NCBI GenBank assembly: GCA_947503345.1
Contig: CANNCW010000001.1
Coordinates: 868,001-932,000 of the forward strand
Length of the DNA stretch: 64,000 bases
Origin: an uncultured Kangiella sp.
GTDB taxonomy: Bacteria; Pseudomonadota; Gammaproteobacteria; Enterobacterales; Kangiellaceae
Reading direction: 5' to 3'
The position numbers were made by a program, and so were the translations under genes. Positions 26,797-35,935 of the stretch are shown here, piece by piece (the stretch's first letter is position 1; every line of letters starts with the position of its first letter). The notes beneath the pieces were generated by a model. It was not told where the DNA came from. It saw nothing but the letters and a program-made list of their open reading frames with translations, and ran no database searches.

Positions 26797-29664
26797 ATGG
26801 CTGAACAAACAAGTTTGAATGATTTACAGCAACATGATGATTTTATTCGCCGTCATTTGGGGCCGCGAGAAGAAGAGATTCAAGCAATGTTGCAGGAGTT
26901 GGGTTTAGATTCTTTAGAGGATCTGATTGATCAAGCGGTTCCTCATAAAATTCAGATCGATAAGTCGTTGGATGTGGATTCTTCTTTATCTGAAGCAGAA
27001 ACATTGTCTTATCTAAAATCATTAGCCAATAAAAATACGGTGGCTAAGTCATTTATTGGTATGGGTTATTACGATACGGTTACCCCAACAGTTATTTTAC
27101 GAAACGTTTTAGAAAATCCAGGTTGGTACACGGCTTATACTCCATATCAGCCAGAAATTGCACAAGGTCGTCTAGAAGCAATTTTAAACTTCCAACAAAT
27201 GACCTTAGATTTAACCGGAATGGAACTAGCCAGCTCATCTTTATTGGATGAAGCAACGGCAGCAGCAGAAGCAATGGCTTTGGCAAAGCGTTCTTCCAAA
27301 AATAAAAAATGTAATCTTTTCTTCGTCGATAAAAATGTTTTCCCACAAACTATTGATGTTGTTAAAACACGCGCGGAACACTATGGCTGGGATCTTCAGA
27401 TTGGTGATTTAAGCGAACTTGCGGAATTGGACGTATTCGGTGCTTTATTACAATACACTAATATTGATGGACAAATTACAGATCTTGAGTCGCATATAGA
27501 AAGCTTGCACGCGAAAAAGGCAATAGCCTGTGTTGCAGCAGATATTATGAGCTTGGTGCTTTTAAAATCACCAGGTGAGATGGGCGCGGATGTAGTCTTT
27601 GGCTCTGCACAACGATTTGGTGTCCCAATGGGGTTTGGTGGTCCACACGCAGCTTTCTTTGCTACTCGTGACTCATTCAAACGTTCTATTCCGGGGCGGA
27701 TTATTGGTGTTTCAAAAGATGCTCGTGGTAATCAAGCGTTGCGCATGGCGATGCAAACTCGTGAACAACATATTCGTCGCGAAAAAGCCACTTCGAATAT
27801 TTGCACGGCGCAAGTATTGCTAGCAAATATTGCAGGGTTTTACGCGGTGTATCATGGCAAAAAAGGCTTAACTACCATTGCCAGCCGCATTAATCGCTAT
27901 ACTTCTATTGTGGCGCAAGCAGTAGAAAAGTCGGGCATGACTTTAGTCAATAAGAGTTGGTTTGATACTATTACATTTGAAGCAAAAGACGTGGATGCCA
28001 TTAAACACCGTGCTGAAGCTGCTAATATGAATTTGCGTTATAAAGAGTCGAAGGTGAGTTTGTCGATTGATGAAGCTAAGACTCAAGCCGATATTGAAGC
28101 GTTGATCCAAGTGTTAACGGGTGAAACTTATAACTTAGGTTATTTAGATGGCAAAGCAGAGGCATCAATCCCAAAAGAACTGGTTAGAACATCGGACTTT
28201 TTAACGCATCCAACGTTCAATAATTATTATTCTGAAACTGATATGCTTCGTTATTTGAAGCGACTGGAAAATAAAGATTTCTCATTGGCGCACGGCATGA
28301 TCCCGCTGGGCTCTTGCACCATGAAGTTAAACGCAACCACCGAAATGATCCCAGTAACATGGCCTGAGTTTGCTAATGTGCATCCGTTTGCACCAGAAGA
28401 GCAAACTACCGGTTATATTGAAATGATCAAAGAGCTGGAAGCGGACTTAGTAGAAATTACTGGTTACGATTTTGTTTCGATGCAACCAAACTCTGGCGCC
28501 CAAGGTGAATACGCTGGCTTATTAGCAATAAAAAAATACTACGAGTCGATTGGTGAGTCACATAGAAATATTTGTTTGATTCCAAGTTCTGCCCACGGTA
28601 CTAATCCGGCATCAGCACAAATGGCTGGTATGAAAGTGGTAGTAACAAAGTGCGATGAAAATGGTAACGTTGACGTTGCTGACTTAGAAGCTAAAGCCAC
28701 TGAGCTAAAAGATAATTTAGCAGCACTAATGGTAACTTACCCATCGACTCACGGCGTTTATGAAGAAGAGATTAAGCAGATCTGTGGCATTATTCATGAC
28801 AACGGTGGTCAGGTTTATATGGATGGCGCTAATATGAATGCGCAAGTTGGAATTTCTAAGCCGGGCGAAATTGGCTCAGACGTTTCACATTTGAACTTGC
28901 ATAAAACCTTCGCCATTCCTCATGGCGGTGGTGGTCCAGGTATGGGACCGATAGGCGTTAAGTCGCACTTAGCACCATTCGTGTCTGGCCATAGTGTTCG
29001 TAAAGTTCACTCCGTTGAATCTGAAAGTGGCGCCATTTCTGCAGCACCTTATGGTTCAGGTATGATTCTTCCTATTTCATGGGCATATATCAAAATGCTA
29101 GGGCGTGAAGGTTTGCGTAAGTCCACTGAGGTGGCATTATTAAATGCAAATTATTTGAAAAATAAACTAGCGGAACATTATCCTATCTTATATATCGGTC
29201 GAAATGATAAGGTGGCACATGAATGCATTATTGATTTGCGACCAATTAAAGCAGAGACCGGTATTAGTGAAGTTGATTTTGCCAAGCGCTTAATGGATTA
29301 TGGTTTCCATGCACCGACTATGAGCTTCCCAGTAGCAGGCACTTTTATGATCGAGCCAACGGAATCTGAGTCAAAGTATGAACTTGATCGGTTTATCGAA
29401 GCGATGATAAGTATTAAAGTTGAAGTAAACAAAGTGGCTTCAGGTGAATGGGATGCAGAAAACAATCCATTAACCAATGCGCCGCATACCCAATCGGATC
29501 TTCGAGACTGGAATAAGCCTTATTCAATTCAAGAAGGCATTTATCCTTCTCAAGCAACGATGGATGGAAAGTTCTGGCCAATGGTTAATCGAATCGATGA
29601 TGTATATGGTGATAGAAATCTGATTTGCTCTTGTCCAAGCATTGAGTCTTATCAGCAAGATTAA
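26797..29664 (+). CDS. gcvP: glycine dehydrogenase (decarboxylating), glycine cleavage P protein
   Basis: 955 residues, a single-chain P protein (fused alpha and beta halves). It decarboxylates glycine with pyridoxal phosphate. Seen: [17 protein letters not shown] at the N terminus, [14 protein letters not shown], and the PLP lysine region [22 protein letters not shown] terminator follows within five bases of the stop. Preceded by TTGACA (26760-26765) in a 234-base spacer, a possible -35, but no good -10 is placed with it. Confidence 0.97.
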   Translation: MAEQTSLNDLQQHDDFIRRHLGPREEEIQAMLQELGLDSLEDLIDQAVPHKIQIDKSLDVDSSLSEAETLSYLKSLANKNTVAKSFIGMGYYDTVTPTVILRNVLENPGWYTAYTPYQPEIAQGRLEAILNFQQMTLDLTGMELASSSLLDEATAAAEAMALAKRSSKNKKCNLFFVDKNVFPQTIDVVKTRAEHYGWDLQIGDLSELAELDVFGALLQYTNIDGQITDLESHIESLHAKKAIACVAADIMSLVLLKSPGEMGADVVFGSAQRFGVPMGFGGPHAAFFATRDSFKRSIPGRIIGVSKDARGNQALRMAMQTREQHIRREKATSNICTAQVLLANIAGFYAVYHGKKGLTTIASRINRYTSIVAQAVEKSGMTLVNKSWFDTITFEAKDVDAIKHRAEAANMNLRYKESKVSLSIDEAKTQADIEALIQVLTGETYNLGYLDGKAEASIPKELVRTSDFLTHPTFNNYYSETDMLRYLKRLENKDFSLAHGMIPLGSCTMKLNATTEMIPVTWPEFANVHPFAPEEQTTGYIEMIKELEADLVEITGYDFVSMQPNSGAQGEYAGLLAIKKYYESIGESHRNICLIPSSAHGTNPASAQMAGMKVVVTKCDENGNVDVADLEAKATELKDNLAALMVTYPSTHGVYEEEIKQICGIIHDNGGQVYMDGANMNAQVGISKPGEIGSDVSHLNLHKTFAIPHGGGGPGMGPIGVKSHLAPFVSGHSVRKVHSVESESGAISAAPYGSGMILPISWAYIKMLGREGLRKSTEVALLNANYLKNKLAEHYPILYIGRNDKVAHECIIDLRPIKAETGISEVDFAKRLMDYGFHAPTMSFPVAGTFMIEPTESESKYELDRFIEAMISIKVEVNKVASGEWDAENNPLTNAPHTQSDLRDWNKPYSIQEGIYPSQATMDGKFWPMVNRIDDVYGDRNLICSCPSIESYQQD

Positions 29665-29668
29665 TTAA

Positions 29669-29692
29669 AAGCCAGCATTACGCTGGCTTTTT
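29669..29692 (+). terminator. rho-independent terminator after gcvP
   Basis: AAGCCAGC-ATTAC-GCTGGCTTTTT, perfect stem. It ends only 14 bases before the next ATG (29707), which leaves no room for a promoter between them. Confidence 0.93.
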
Positions 29693-29706
29693 ATATTTGA
29701 GAGTTT

Positions 29707-30777
29707 ATGAAGACACTTTTAAAACTAATATTAATTAATTCACTGTGGGTTAGTGGAGTTTCTTTTTCTTTAGATGAAAGTCAAAAGTTAATTGATAATC
29801 TCTGGGCCAATCGTGTCATAAAGGCAGAAAACTTAAAACCGGGAATTAAAAAATTAGAAACAAAAGTACAAAGCTTATCTGATAAACAAAGAGCAGAATT
29901 AAACAATTTAAAGGCTTATGTAGCCTTATTGAACGGAAATATAAAAAGAGCTATTGAGATAAGTAATAAGGTTATTCAAGAAAATCTGAGTTACGATTTA
30001 TATGCAAGAGCCAAAAATATTCACGTAAATGCACTGGTTTTTAATGGTGATATTAAAGGCTCTTTCCTTGAAATGTATGACTTGTTAGATAATTTTGGAA
30101 ACATAGAATCTGATGATTTGAAGTTGAATATTCTGCATTCAGCTGTGATTAGACATTTATACGCAGATATATTCGATAAAGCAATTGAGCTTTCCAGAAG
30201 AAATATTGCTCTTAGCAAAAGTTTGGGGCTGAACCATTATTATTGTTTAGCGCAAATTGAAGCCGCGAATATTGAGCTTGCGTTAAATAATTTTGAGCAG
30301 GCTAAGGCAGAATTGCTATTAGCGGATTCAGAATGTAAAAAACATAACGCAACTATATTTAGGCAATTTATTCAGTATACATTAGCAAAAATAGCATTTG
30401 AAAATGGCGAATATTCGAATGCGAAAGAAAAACTGATTAATATTTATAATGATAATAAAAATAAAAACTATAAAGTTTTGCGATTAGAGGTAGCTATACT
30501 ATTGGCAAATACCTTAATTGAATTAAATGAATCTAAAAAATCTCTAGACTTAGCCAAAGAAGCATTCGATTTTGCAAATGATTATGATTATTTATATTTA
30601 AAACGTGATTCTGCTGAAGTATTGGCAAAATATTTTAAGTTAAAGAGAAAGACAGAAGAATTTAATAAATATAGAAATATATATAGAGAATCTTTGATAA
30701 AACTAAAAACAGAATCTAATTACAGGATTGCTCAATATTATTCTGCGATACAAACTAGAGAAAAACAGACAAAATAA
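29707..30777 (+). CDS. exported TPR-repeat protein flanking the borosin genes (paralogue 1)
   Basis: 356 residues with a Sec signal peptide (about 1-21, ending VSFS) and, after it, almost wholly helical TPR-like repeats (ALLNGNIKRAIEISNKV, LALNNFEQAKAELLLADSE, FENGEYSNAKEKL). Resembles the periplasmic sensor part of TPR-diguanylate cyclases, but stops before any membrane segment or GGDEF domain. Paralogue of the gene at 31968. The stop is five bases before the borosin methyltransferase, so they are one operon. AT-richer than gcvP. Function unknown; a peptide-binding or sensor role is a guess. Its promoter must lie inside the gcvP end, or it depends on terminator read-through. Confidence 0.8.
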   Translation: MKTLLKLILINSLWVSGVSFSLDESQKLIDNLWANRVIKAENLKPGIKKLETKVQSLSDKQRAELNNLKAYVALLNGNIKRAIEISNKVIQENLSYDLYARAKNIHVNALVFNGDIKGSFLEMYDLLDNFGNIESDDLKLNILHSAVIRHLYADIFDKAIELSRRNIALSKSLGLNHYYCLAQIEAANIELALNNFEQAKAELLLADSECKKHNATIFRQFIQYTLAKIAFENGEYSNAKEKLINIYNDNKNKNYKVLRLEVAILLANTLIELNESKKSLDLAKEAFDFANDYDYLYLKRDSAEVLAKYFKLKRKTEEFNKYRNIYRESLIKLKTESNYRIAQYYSAIQTREKQTK

Positions 30778-30782
30778 AATTT

Positions 30783-31580
30783 ATGGGAAAAGGTAGCATA
30801 GTAATTGTAAGCACTGGAATGTTAATTGGTGGCGATATTACAGTTCGCTGTCAAGAAACGATTAAACAAGCAGATGTGGTTTTTAGCTTAATGTCATCGG
30901 CGGTTGGCGATAGTTGGCTCGATGAGCTGAATCCAAATCATAAAAGTCTTCAATACTTATATGGCAAGACCAAACATAGAATGGATACCTATGAAGAAAT
31001 GGTTGAAGTTATGATGCAGGAAGTGCGAAAAGGCAAAAAGGTTTGTGGGGCTTTTTATGGTCATGCGGGAGTGTTCGCATGGGCACCTCATGAAGCCATT
31101 CGAGTTGCAAAAAAAGAAGGTTTTGAAGCAAAAATGCTACCAGGTGTTTCAGCAGATATGGCATTGTTTGCCGATCTTGGAATAGATCCTGCCACGAAAG
31201 GCGTTCAAGCTTTTGAGGCAACTCAGTTTTTATTTTATAAGCACCAGATTAATCCTGTCAGCCATGTCATTCTTTGGCAGATTGGTTTAATTGGTGAGCA
31301 CTCCGCAAAGAGTTTTGATATTCCAGAAAAAGGACCTCAAATACTGGTTGATTATTTATCTCAATGGTATCCACTGGATCATTCCATCGCTTTATATGAG
31401 TGCGCGGTGTTACCTATTTTTGAAACCCGAATTGAAAAGATTAAGTTAGGGGATTTAGTAAACGTTGATTTGAATTTAATCACTACCATGGTAATTGAGC
31501 CATTGGGCGAATTAGAGCCTAATGAAAAAATATTAGGAAAATTTGGAATAACGGAGAAAATGGTAGGGTCACGCGATTGA
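30783..31580 (+). CDS. split-borosin alpha-N-methyltransferase (SonM-like)
   Basis: 265 residues of the tetrapyrrole-methylase fold. Matches the bacterial split-borosin methyltransferase SonM (recalled from Shewanella oneidensis) throughout: IVIVSTGMLIGGDITV, HRMDTYEEMVEVMM, GAFYGHAGVFAWAPHEAI, MLPGVSADMALFADLGIDP, FEATQFLFYKH, VILWQIGLIGEHS and YPLDHSIALYE. Tyr60, Arg66 and Tyr70 fit the conserved active-site Tyr/Arg/Tyr of borosin enzymes. The SAM loop reads GHAGVF where GHPGVF is usual. It should methylate backbone amides of the precursor encoded 84 bases downstream, using S-adenosylmethionine. A cobalamin or sirohaem methylase is unlikely given this neighbour. Confidence 0.9.
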   Translation: MGKGSIVIVSTGMLIGGDITVRCQETIKQADVVFSLMSSAVGDSWLDELNPNHKSLQYLYGKTKHRMDTYEEMVEVMMQEVRKGKKVCGAFYGHAGVFAWAPHEAIRVAKKEGFEAKMLPGVSADMALFADLGIDPATKGVQAFEATQFLFYKHQINPVSHVILWQIGLIGEHSAKSFDIPEKGPQILVDYLSQWYPLDHSIALYECAVLPIFETRIEKIKLGDLVNVDLNLITTMVIEPLGELEPNEKILGKFGITEKMVGSRD

Positions 31581-31599
31581 TAAGCTTTTAATAATTAGT

Positions 31600-31636
31600 G
31601 CAAATTTTACATTTAAGTCAAATTTGCATATATTAT
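31600..31636 (+). promoter_or_regulatory. candidate promoter with overlapping inverted repeat before the borosin precursor
   Basis: Perfect inverted repeat GCAAATTT (31600-31607) and AAATTTGC (31620-31627) with a 12-base spacer. A plausible -35 TTTACA (31606-31611) and -10 TATATT (31629-31634), 17 bases apart, overlap it, as an operator would. This suggests the precursor has a separate, repressible promoter in addition to read-through from the methyltransferase gene. Confidence 0.5.
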
Positions 31637-31664
31637 CGTTGGATTAATAATAAAGGAGAAAATC

Positions 31665-31892
31665 ATGCCAACAAAACCAAACACTAAAGCGTTAAAAGGT
31701 CTGATTGTAAGATTAGGTCAGGAGCCAGATTTATTGCAGGCTTATTCTAATTCACCAAAAGAAGTGATGTTAGGTGCTGGCGTCCCTTCAAAGCAGATTG
31801 ACACAATTATGTCAGGAAGTAAAAGAGAGATAGAGAATCTGTTAGGGAATGCTTATTTTGTATCACATATCATTAGCACTACAAAAACGTAA
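31665..31892 (+). CDS. split-borosin precursor peptide (SonA-like)
   Basis: 75 residues behind a strong AAAGGAG ribosome site. Residues about 10-60 match the borosin-binding domain of SonA-type precursors: GLIVRLGQEPDLLQAYSNSP, then KEVMLGAGVPSKQIDTIMSG. The C-terminal tail, residues 62-75 (NAYFVSHIISTTKT), is the likely core; it is rich in beta-branched and aromatic residues like the known core region YLVISHGNGD of SonA. Amide N-methylation of the FVSHII stretch is expected. No protease or exporter gene is adjacent, so release of the product is unexplained. The C terminus has no leader-type GG site. Confidence 0.9.
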   Translation: MPTKPNTKALKGLIVRLGQEPDLLQAYSNSPKEVMLGAGVPSKQIDTIMSGSKREIENLLGNAYFVSHIISTTKT

Positions 31893-31967
31893 CTGTTTGC
31901 TGATTAAGTTGTGCTTAATTAATCATTGTGCTTGAATTTTTAATACCTATATAAGGAATATAAAAGT

Positions 31968-33080
31968 ATGAAAAGTTTAATGTCAATACTATTCATATTT
32001 TGTATCTTCGAGTCGTTGAGTGCAGAAGAAGTTGATGTGACTGCTTTTCAAAAAGAGCTTGATTATATATATTCTATAAGAATGCATGATATAAACGATG
32101 CTAAAAATAGAATAGAAAAGCTTAGCTCCAAACTTTCAGAATTAACTAATTACCAAAAAGCTCAGTTTTTTAATCTGAGAGCTCACTCTGAATTAATTAG
32201 AGGAAATCTCGATAAAGCTCTAGATTATGCCTCCAAAGTTAAAAGTTACTCCAATAATACTGATGTAGTTGCCCGAAATAAAGTGATTAGATCAAGTGCT
32301 TTATACTCAAGTGGTGAGTATCAAAAGGGGTTTATCATCTTGTATGAGGCTTTAGATGGAATAGACAGTATTAGCTCGGCAGAATTAAAACAAAGCCTCT
32401 TGCAAAATGCTATTTCACTTCATACTGGTATTGAAATATTTGATAAATCGCAAGAGCTTGCAAGAAAAATGCTGGCCAATGCTAGAGAAAACAAGAATGA
32501 TGAATATAACTGCATTGGTTTTGTTGAGTTAACAACTATCAGTATAAAACTAAATAATTTACCTCAAGCTAAAACAGATATTAGTAACAGTATAAATAAT
32601 TGCGCTAAGGTAAAAAACAATTTAATAGAATTGATTATTGAATTTTATAAAGCAAAAATTTTGAAGCAAGAAGGACACTTAGAAGAAGCGGAAAAGGTTT
32701 TTTTGAGTCAATATCAAAACCTTATTGATTTTGGTTGGAAATCGATGGTAGTAGATGTTCAAATTGATCTCGCAAATTTATATTTAGAGTTAAATAAGTT
32801 TGATAAAGCAAAAGCCTTTGCTGAAGAAGCCTTTGATTATTCCAAAAGTATTAACAACACTAGAGACATTAGGAATAGTAGTGAAGTTCTAGTTAAATAT
32901 TATAAATTTATAAATAATAAAGAAGATTTTGAGCATTTTAAAAAAGAGTATCTAGAGTCAACCAATGAATATTTACTTCAAACGCAAAGGAAAAGAATTG
33001 CTTATTATCAAGCCATGAACTATAGGGCCAAAAAGAAAGAACTTCAAAATAAAAAAGTGGCAGTTACAGAGCCATTTTAG
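31968..33080 (+). CDS. exported TPR-repeat protein flanking the borosin genes (paralogue 2)
   Basis: 370 residues with a Sec signal (about 1-19, ending SLSA) and helical TPR-like repeats (LIRGNLDKALDYASKV, LKQEGHLEEAEKVFL, LELNKFDKAKAFAEEAFDYSK). Same architecture and length as the protein at 29707, including matched segments (KSLDLAKEAFDFAND versus KAKAFAEEAFDYSK; YRIAQYYSAI versus KRIAYYQAMN near the C terminus). Lies 75 bases after the precursor on the same strand. No enzymatic domain. Function unknown. Its stop overlaps the convergent mutH stop. Confidence 0.8.
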   Translation: MKSLMSILFIFCIFESLSAEEVDVTAFQKELDYIYSIRMHDINDAKNRIEKLSSKLSELTNYQKAQFFNLRAHSELIRGNLDKALDYASKVKSYSNNTDVVARNKVIRSSALYSSGEYQKGFIILYEALDGIDSISSAELKQSLLQNAISLHTGIEIFDKSQELARKMLANARENKNDEYNCIGFVELTTISIKLNNLPQAKTDISNSINNCAKVKNNLIELIIEFYKAKILKQEGHLEEAEKVFLSQYQNLIDFGWKSMVVDVQIDLANLYLELNKFDKAKAFAEEAFDYSKSINNTRDIRNSSEVLVKYYKFINNKEDFEHFKKEYLESTNEYLLQTQRKRIAYYQAMNYRAKKKELQNKKVAVTEPF

Positions 33081-33736
33081 TTAAAGTGTTGTTTCAAGAT
33101 TCTTTTTGTAAATTGAGGGCGAATATAAAACCCTCTTGGTAAAGTCATAATCAATTCTCCATCGGGTCCCATACACTCAGTTAAAGCTTTATTATTAGCA
33201 GCTTTAGGTCTAACTTGTAAAATTTCACCAAAGCGTGCATCAATCGTATCAACCCTTCCCATTGAAATAGTTTCAATGGTTTCTTCAAAATCGCTTCTCA
33301 ATGTTTGAATTTCACTTGTCGTGGGTTGCCATAAAAAAGGCATGGCAAGTGTACGCTCTTTTATCGGGATGTGTTTTTCAGCGATAATTGGTATCCAAAG
33401 AACATGTGCCAATTTTTGTTGAACTACGGAGCCTTGCCATTGAACCTGATGTAAGTTGATGAGTGGAACTACAGAAACATAAGTAGATTCTAATGGCTTG
33501 CCAGTGGCATCAATAGGCAAGGTTTTCATCTCTACACCAATGCTTGGGAAATCAGGCTGGGCGAGTGAAGCAGATTCAGCGCCTAATAAATATTCAAGAA
33601 ACTGTCCCACCCAGCCTTTTTCGCGTAGCAGATTTTTAGGAACTAACGCTTCGTATTGCTGAGCTAATTCGCCAAGAGTAAAGCCCGCAAGACTTTGTGC
33701 TTTTACTAATAATTGTTCGGGTGAGTCGTAAGCCAT
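33077..33736 (-). CDS. mutH: DNA mismatch repair endonuclease MutH
   Basis: 219 residues, standard MutH size. Nicks the unmethylated strand at hemimethylated GATC when activated by MutL. The catalytic motif DFPSIGVEMK (D-x6-E-x-K) is intact, as is LREKGWVGQFLEYLLG. Its presence implies Dam methylation in this organism. Divergent from rppH, as near E. coli mutH-rppH. Confidence 0.96.
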   Translation of the reverse strand: MAYDSPEQLLVKAQSLAGFTLGELAQQYEALVPKNLLREKGWVGQFLEYLLGAESASLAQPDFPSIGVEMKTLPIDATGKPLESTYVSVVPLINLHQVQWQGSVVQQKLAHVLWIPIIAEKHIPIKERTLAMPFLWQPTTSEIQTLRSDFEETIETISMGRVDTIDARFGEILQVRPKAANNKALTECMGPDGELIMTLPRGFYIRPQFTKRILKQHFN

Positions 33737-33819
33737 TGATTAAGCCATTGATAAATAAAGATTGTCGAGATTTAATTCTAGTGGCACAATGATAACAAAG
33801 TTTTTTATTGGAAAGATAG

Positions 33820-34485
33820 ATGATCGACGCAGAAGGCTTCAGAGCCAACGTCGGCATCATCATATGTAATAAGCAAGGCCAGCTTTTATGGACCCGACGT
33901 TATGGACAGACGTCTTGGCAGTTCCCGCAAGGCGGTGTGCACCCTGGAGAAAGTGCCGAACAGACCATGTATCGGGAGTTATTTGAAGAGGTAGGCCTTG
34001 AAAAAGATGATGTCCGTATTCTAGGGAGTACGCAGCATTGGTATAAATACCGATTGCCACCAAAACTGATCCGCAGGAATTCTAAGCCTTTATGTATTGG
34101 GCAAAAGCAAAAATGGTTTTTGTTAGAGTTAACTAGCGAAGAAGAAAAAATCGATTTCAACGCAACCAATCACCCTGAGTTTGACGACTTTATATGGGTC
34201 AATTATTGGTATCCCGTGCGCCATGTGGTGAATTTTAAACGTGATGTTTATCGTCAGGCTTTGGGCGAGCTTATCCATTCCATGTATAAGTTTCAACTGC
34301 ATGGACAGGCTTCACACCAGCCTCGTAAACAGCATTCACATGGTTCTCAAAAAAAGCACGGGCATCAGAATCAAGGTGGCCATAGGCATCAAAATTCCAA
34401 TCAGGCTGGGAATAACCCTAACCAAAATCGAAAGCCGAAGCGTAAGCCACGACATCCGTATCGCTCGCACGCGAATCAGGACTAG
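33820..34485 (+). CDS. rppH: RNA pyrophosphohydrolase with a basic His-rich tail
   Basis: 221 residues. Residues 1-160 are RppH with an intact Nudix box ([24 protein letters not shown] region, 38-61) and the family segments [10 protein letters not shown] and WPVRHVV-like [16 protein letters not shown]. It removes pyrophosphate from 5'-triphosphate RNA, starting mRNA decay. The last 55 or so residues are low-complexity and rich in His, Gln, Asn, Lys and Arg ([20 protein letters not shown]), probably disordered and nucleic-acid or metal binding. E. coli ptsP, which normally follows, is absent here. Confidence 0.95.
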   Translation: MIDAEGFRANVGIIICNKQGQLLWTRRYGQTSWQFPQGGVHPGESAEQTMYRELFEEVGLEKDDVRILGSTQHWYKYRLPPKLIRRNSKPLCIGQKQKWFLLELTSEEEKIDFNATNHPEFDDFIWVNYWYPVRHVVNFKRDVYRQALGELIHSMYKFQLHGQASHQPRKQHSHGSQKKHGHQNQGGHRHQNSNQAGNNPNQNRKPKRKPRHPYRSHANQD

Positions 34486-34519
34486 TAAGGTTTAAGAACG
34501 GGAATCTCGAGGAAATTGT

Positions 34520-34544
34520 GTCATCCCAGTATTACTGGGATGAC
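34520..34544. repeat. perfect palindrome GTCATCCCAGT / ACTGGGATGAC
   Basis: Eleven-base perfect arms with an ATT loop, 34 bases after rppH. This is the kind of short dispersed palindrome common in gammaproteobacterial spacers. Degenerate relatives are at 37593-37613 (TTCCCATTTATATGGGATGAC) before thyA and at 49035-49054. It could stop transcription between the convergent rppH and carbonic anhydrase genes, but has no T run. Confidence 0.75.
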
Positions 34545-34555
34545 GAATAGAACGA

Positions 34556-34606
34556 ATTACTGGTCTAAGCAAATTACTGGTCTAAGCAAATTACTGGTCT
34601 AAGAAA
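34556..34606. repeat. three tandem 17-base repeats over the carbonic anhydrase stop codon
   Basis: ATTACTGGTCTAAGCAA is repeated three times head to tail (34556-34572, 34573-34589, 34590-34606; the last with one change). On the minus strand each unit encodes the gene's final residues and stop (LDQ, TAA), so the last codons have been copied twice into the 3' flank. Confidence 0.92.
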
Positions 34607-35202
34607 GTTACGCCACCGGTTTCTAGTGAATATTCAGCGCCCATAATGGTTAATTTTTCTTCTTCTACGGCTTTAGCCAATACGGGAGAGTCATTCAACA
34701 AATCCGTCATAGTGGCTTTCACGTTAGCGATTACAGCCGATTGTTTAATTTCTGCATTTGTAGCGTCGGTATCCAATAATGGCTGAACCGAAGGAGCAAT
34801 GCGTTTCACTAAAGAGGTTAGGTTATCACTTTCAAATGGCACATCACCTTTCGCCATAAAATCAACAGTGGCATTAACCGCGCCGCAGTTAGTATGCCCC
34901 ATCACTACTACTAATGGAGTGCCGAAGGATTCAACAGCATATTCAATACTGGCAATCTGGCTGGCGGCGGCAATGTTTCCAGCAACGCGAACCACGAAAA
35001 TATCACCTAATCCTTGGTCGAAAATAATTTCAGCTGGGGTACGTGAATCGGCACAACCAAGGATAATGGCAAAAGGGGCTTGTGAAGTCGCCATTTCAGA
35101 GCGGGATTCCACATTAAATCTACTAACACCTTCTTGTTGGCAGTCGATGTAGCGCTGATTTCCGGCTTTCAATTTTTCTAAGGCTTGATTTGCATTAATC
35201 AT
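34591..35202 (-). CDS. can: beta-class carbonic anhydrase
   Basis: 203 residues. Hydrates CO2 to bicarbonate. Zinc site and Asp/Arg dyad in ILGCADSRTPAEIIFDQ and the second zinc half GHTNCGAV are intact, with the family segment DIFVVRVAGN. Cytoplasmic. Not part of the E. coli-like gene order here, so an insertion between rppH and lgt. Its stop lies in a triplicated 17-base repeat. Confidence 0.95.
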   Translation of the reverse strand: MINANQALEKLKAGNQRYIDCQQEGVSRFNVESRSEMATSQAPFAIILGCADSRTPAEIIFDQGLGDIFVVRVAGNIAAASQIASIEYAVESFGTPLVVVMGHTNCGAVNATVDFMAKGDVPFESDNLTSLVKRIAPSVQPLLDTDATNAEIKQSAVIANVKATMTDLLNDSPVLAKAVEEEKLTIMGAEYSLETGGVTFLDQ

Positions 35203-35254
35203 AATAGTTATTCAATTAACGGTGATAAAAAGTGCACTGATTTTATCATACTGG

Positions 35255-35854
35255 TTAAAAACTGACATTTTTTTGGAAGGCCAATAACATATTATTAGCA
35301 GGCATCTGATGGCGCTCAATTAGACTTAACCCGTTATGACGAGCATGGCTGAGAATATCTTCATAATCACGAATCGCTGAGTCAGGGTTTTGTTGCTGAA
35401 GCCATAGATTAAACTTCTCATTTGACTCAGAGGTGAATTTTCCAGCCACATTGAATGGTCCATAAATTAAAAAGTGGCCACCTGGTTTAAGGTTTTTGCC
35501 TACGCCACTAAACATACTTTTAACAGAGTCCCATGACATGATGTGAGCGGTATTAGCGGTAAAAATAGCATCCACGGGCTCTATATCCCAATATCGACTG
35601 CTAACATCAAGGGTAAAAGGCTTACGCAGATTATTCAGCTCGCTGCTTTCGATCCAGGCAATAATTGAAGGATGGTTTTCGCGCAGGTCACTGGTTTGCC
35701 ATGTGAGTTGTGGCATGGCACTAGCAAAATAAGCAGCGTGTTGCCCAGTACCTGAACCAATTTCTAAGAGGCTTTTACTGTAATTTAAATAGGGCTTAAT
35801 AGTATTTAAGATGGATTCTTTATTTCGCTCGCAAGCTTCACTAAATTTACGCAT
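35255..35854 (-). CDS. DUF938 family SAM-dependent methyltransferase
   Basis: 199 residues. Class I methyltransferase with motif I LLEIGSGTGQHAAYFA and the DUF938 hallmarks FSEACERNKESIL at the start and NTAHIMSWDSV near the middle, then LKPGGHFLIYGPFN. Substrate unknown. Separated from the carbonic anhydrase by 52 bases, same strand. No membrane segments. Confidence 0.9.
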   Translation of the reverse strand: MRKFSEACERNKESILNTIKPYLNYSKSLLEIGSGTGQHAAYFASAMPQLTWQTSDLRENHPSIIAWIESSELNNLRKPFTLDVSSRYWDIEPVDAIFTANTAHIMSWDSVKSMFSGVGKNLKPGGHFLIYGPFNVAGKFTSESNEKFNLWLQQQNPDSAIRDYEDILSHARHNGLSLIERHQMPANNMLLAFQKNVSF

Positions 35855-35935
35855 AAATCATATTATCAATATTGAAAGTGGTAATTAAATCGAGTTTAAA
35901 AGACAATGAAGACTTGAATCATTATCAAAGTCATT

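Noticed and set aside
30783-31580. Cobalamin or sirohaem methyltransferase
   Set aside because: The fold is shared, but the motifs follow borosin SonM, no tetrapyrrole genes are near, and a matching precursor peptide lies immediately downstream.
34556-34606. CRISPR-like direct repeats
   Set aside because: The repeats are adjacent 17-mers without spacers and are derived from the carbonic anhydrase 3' end.
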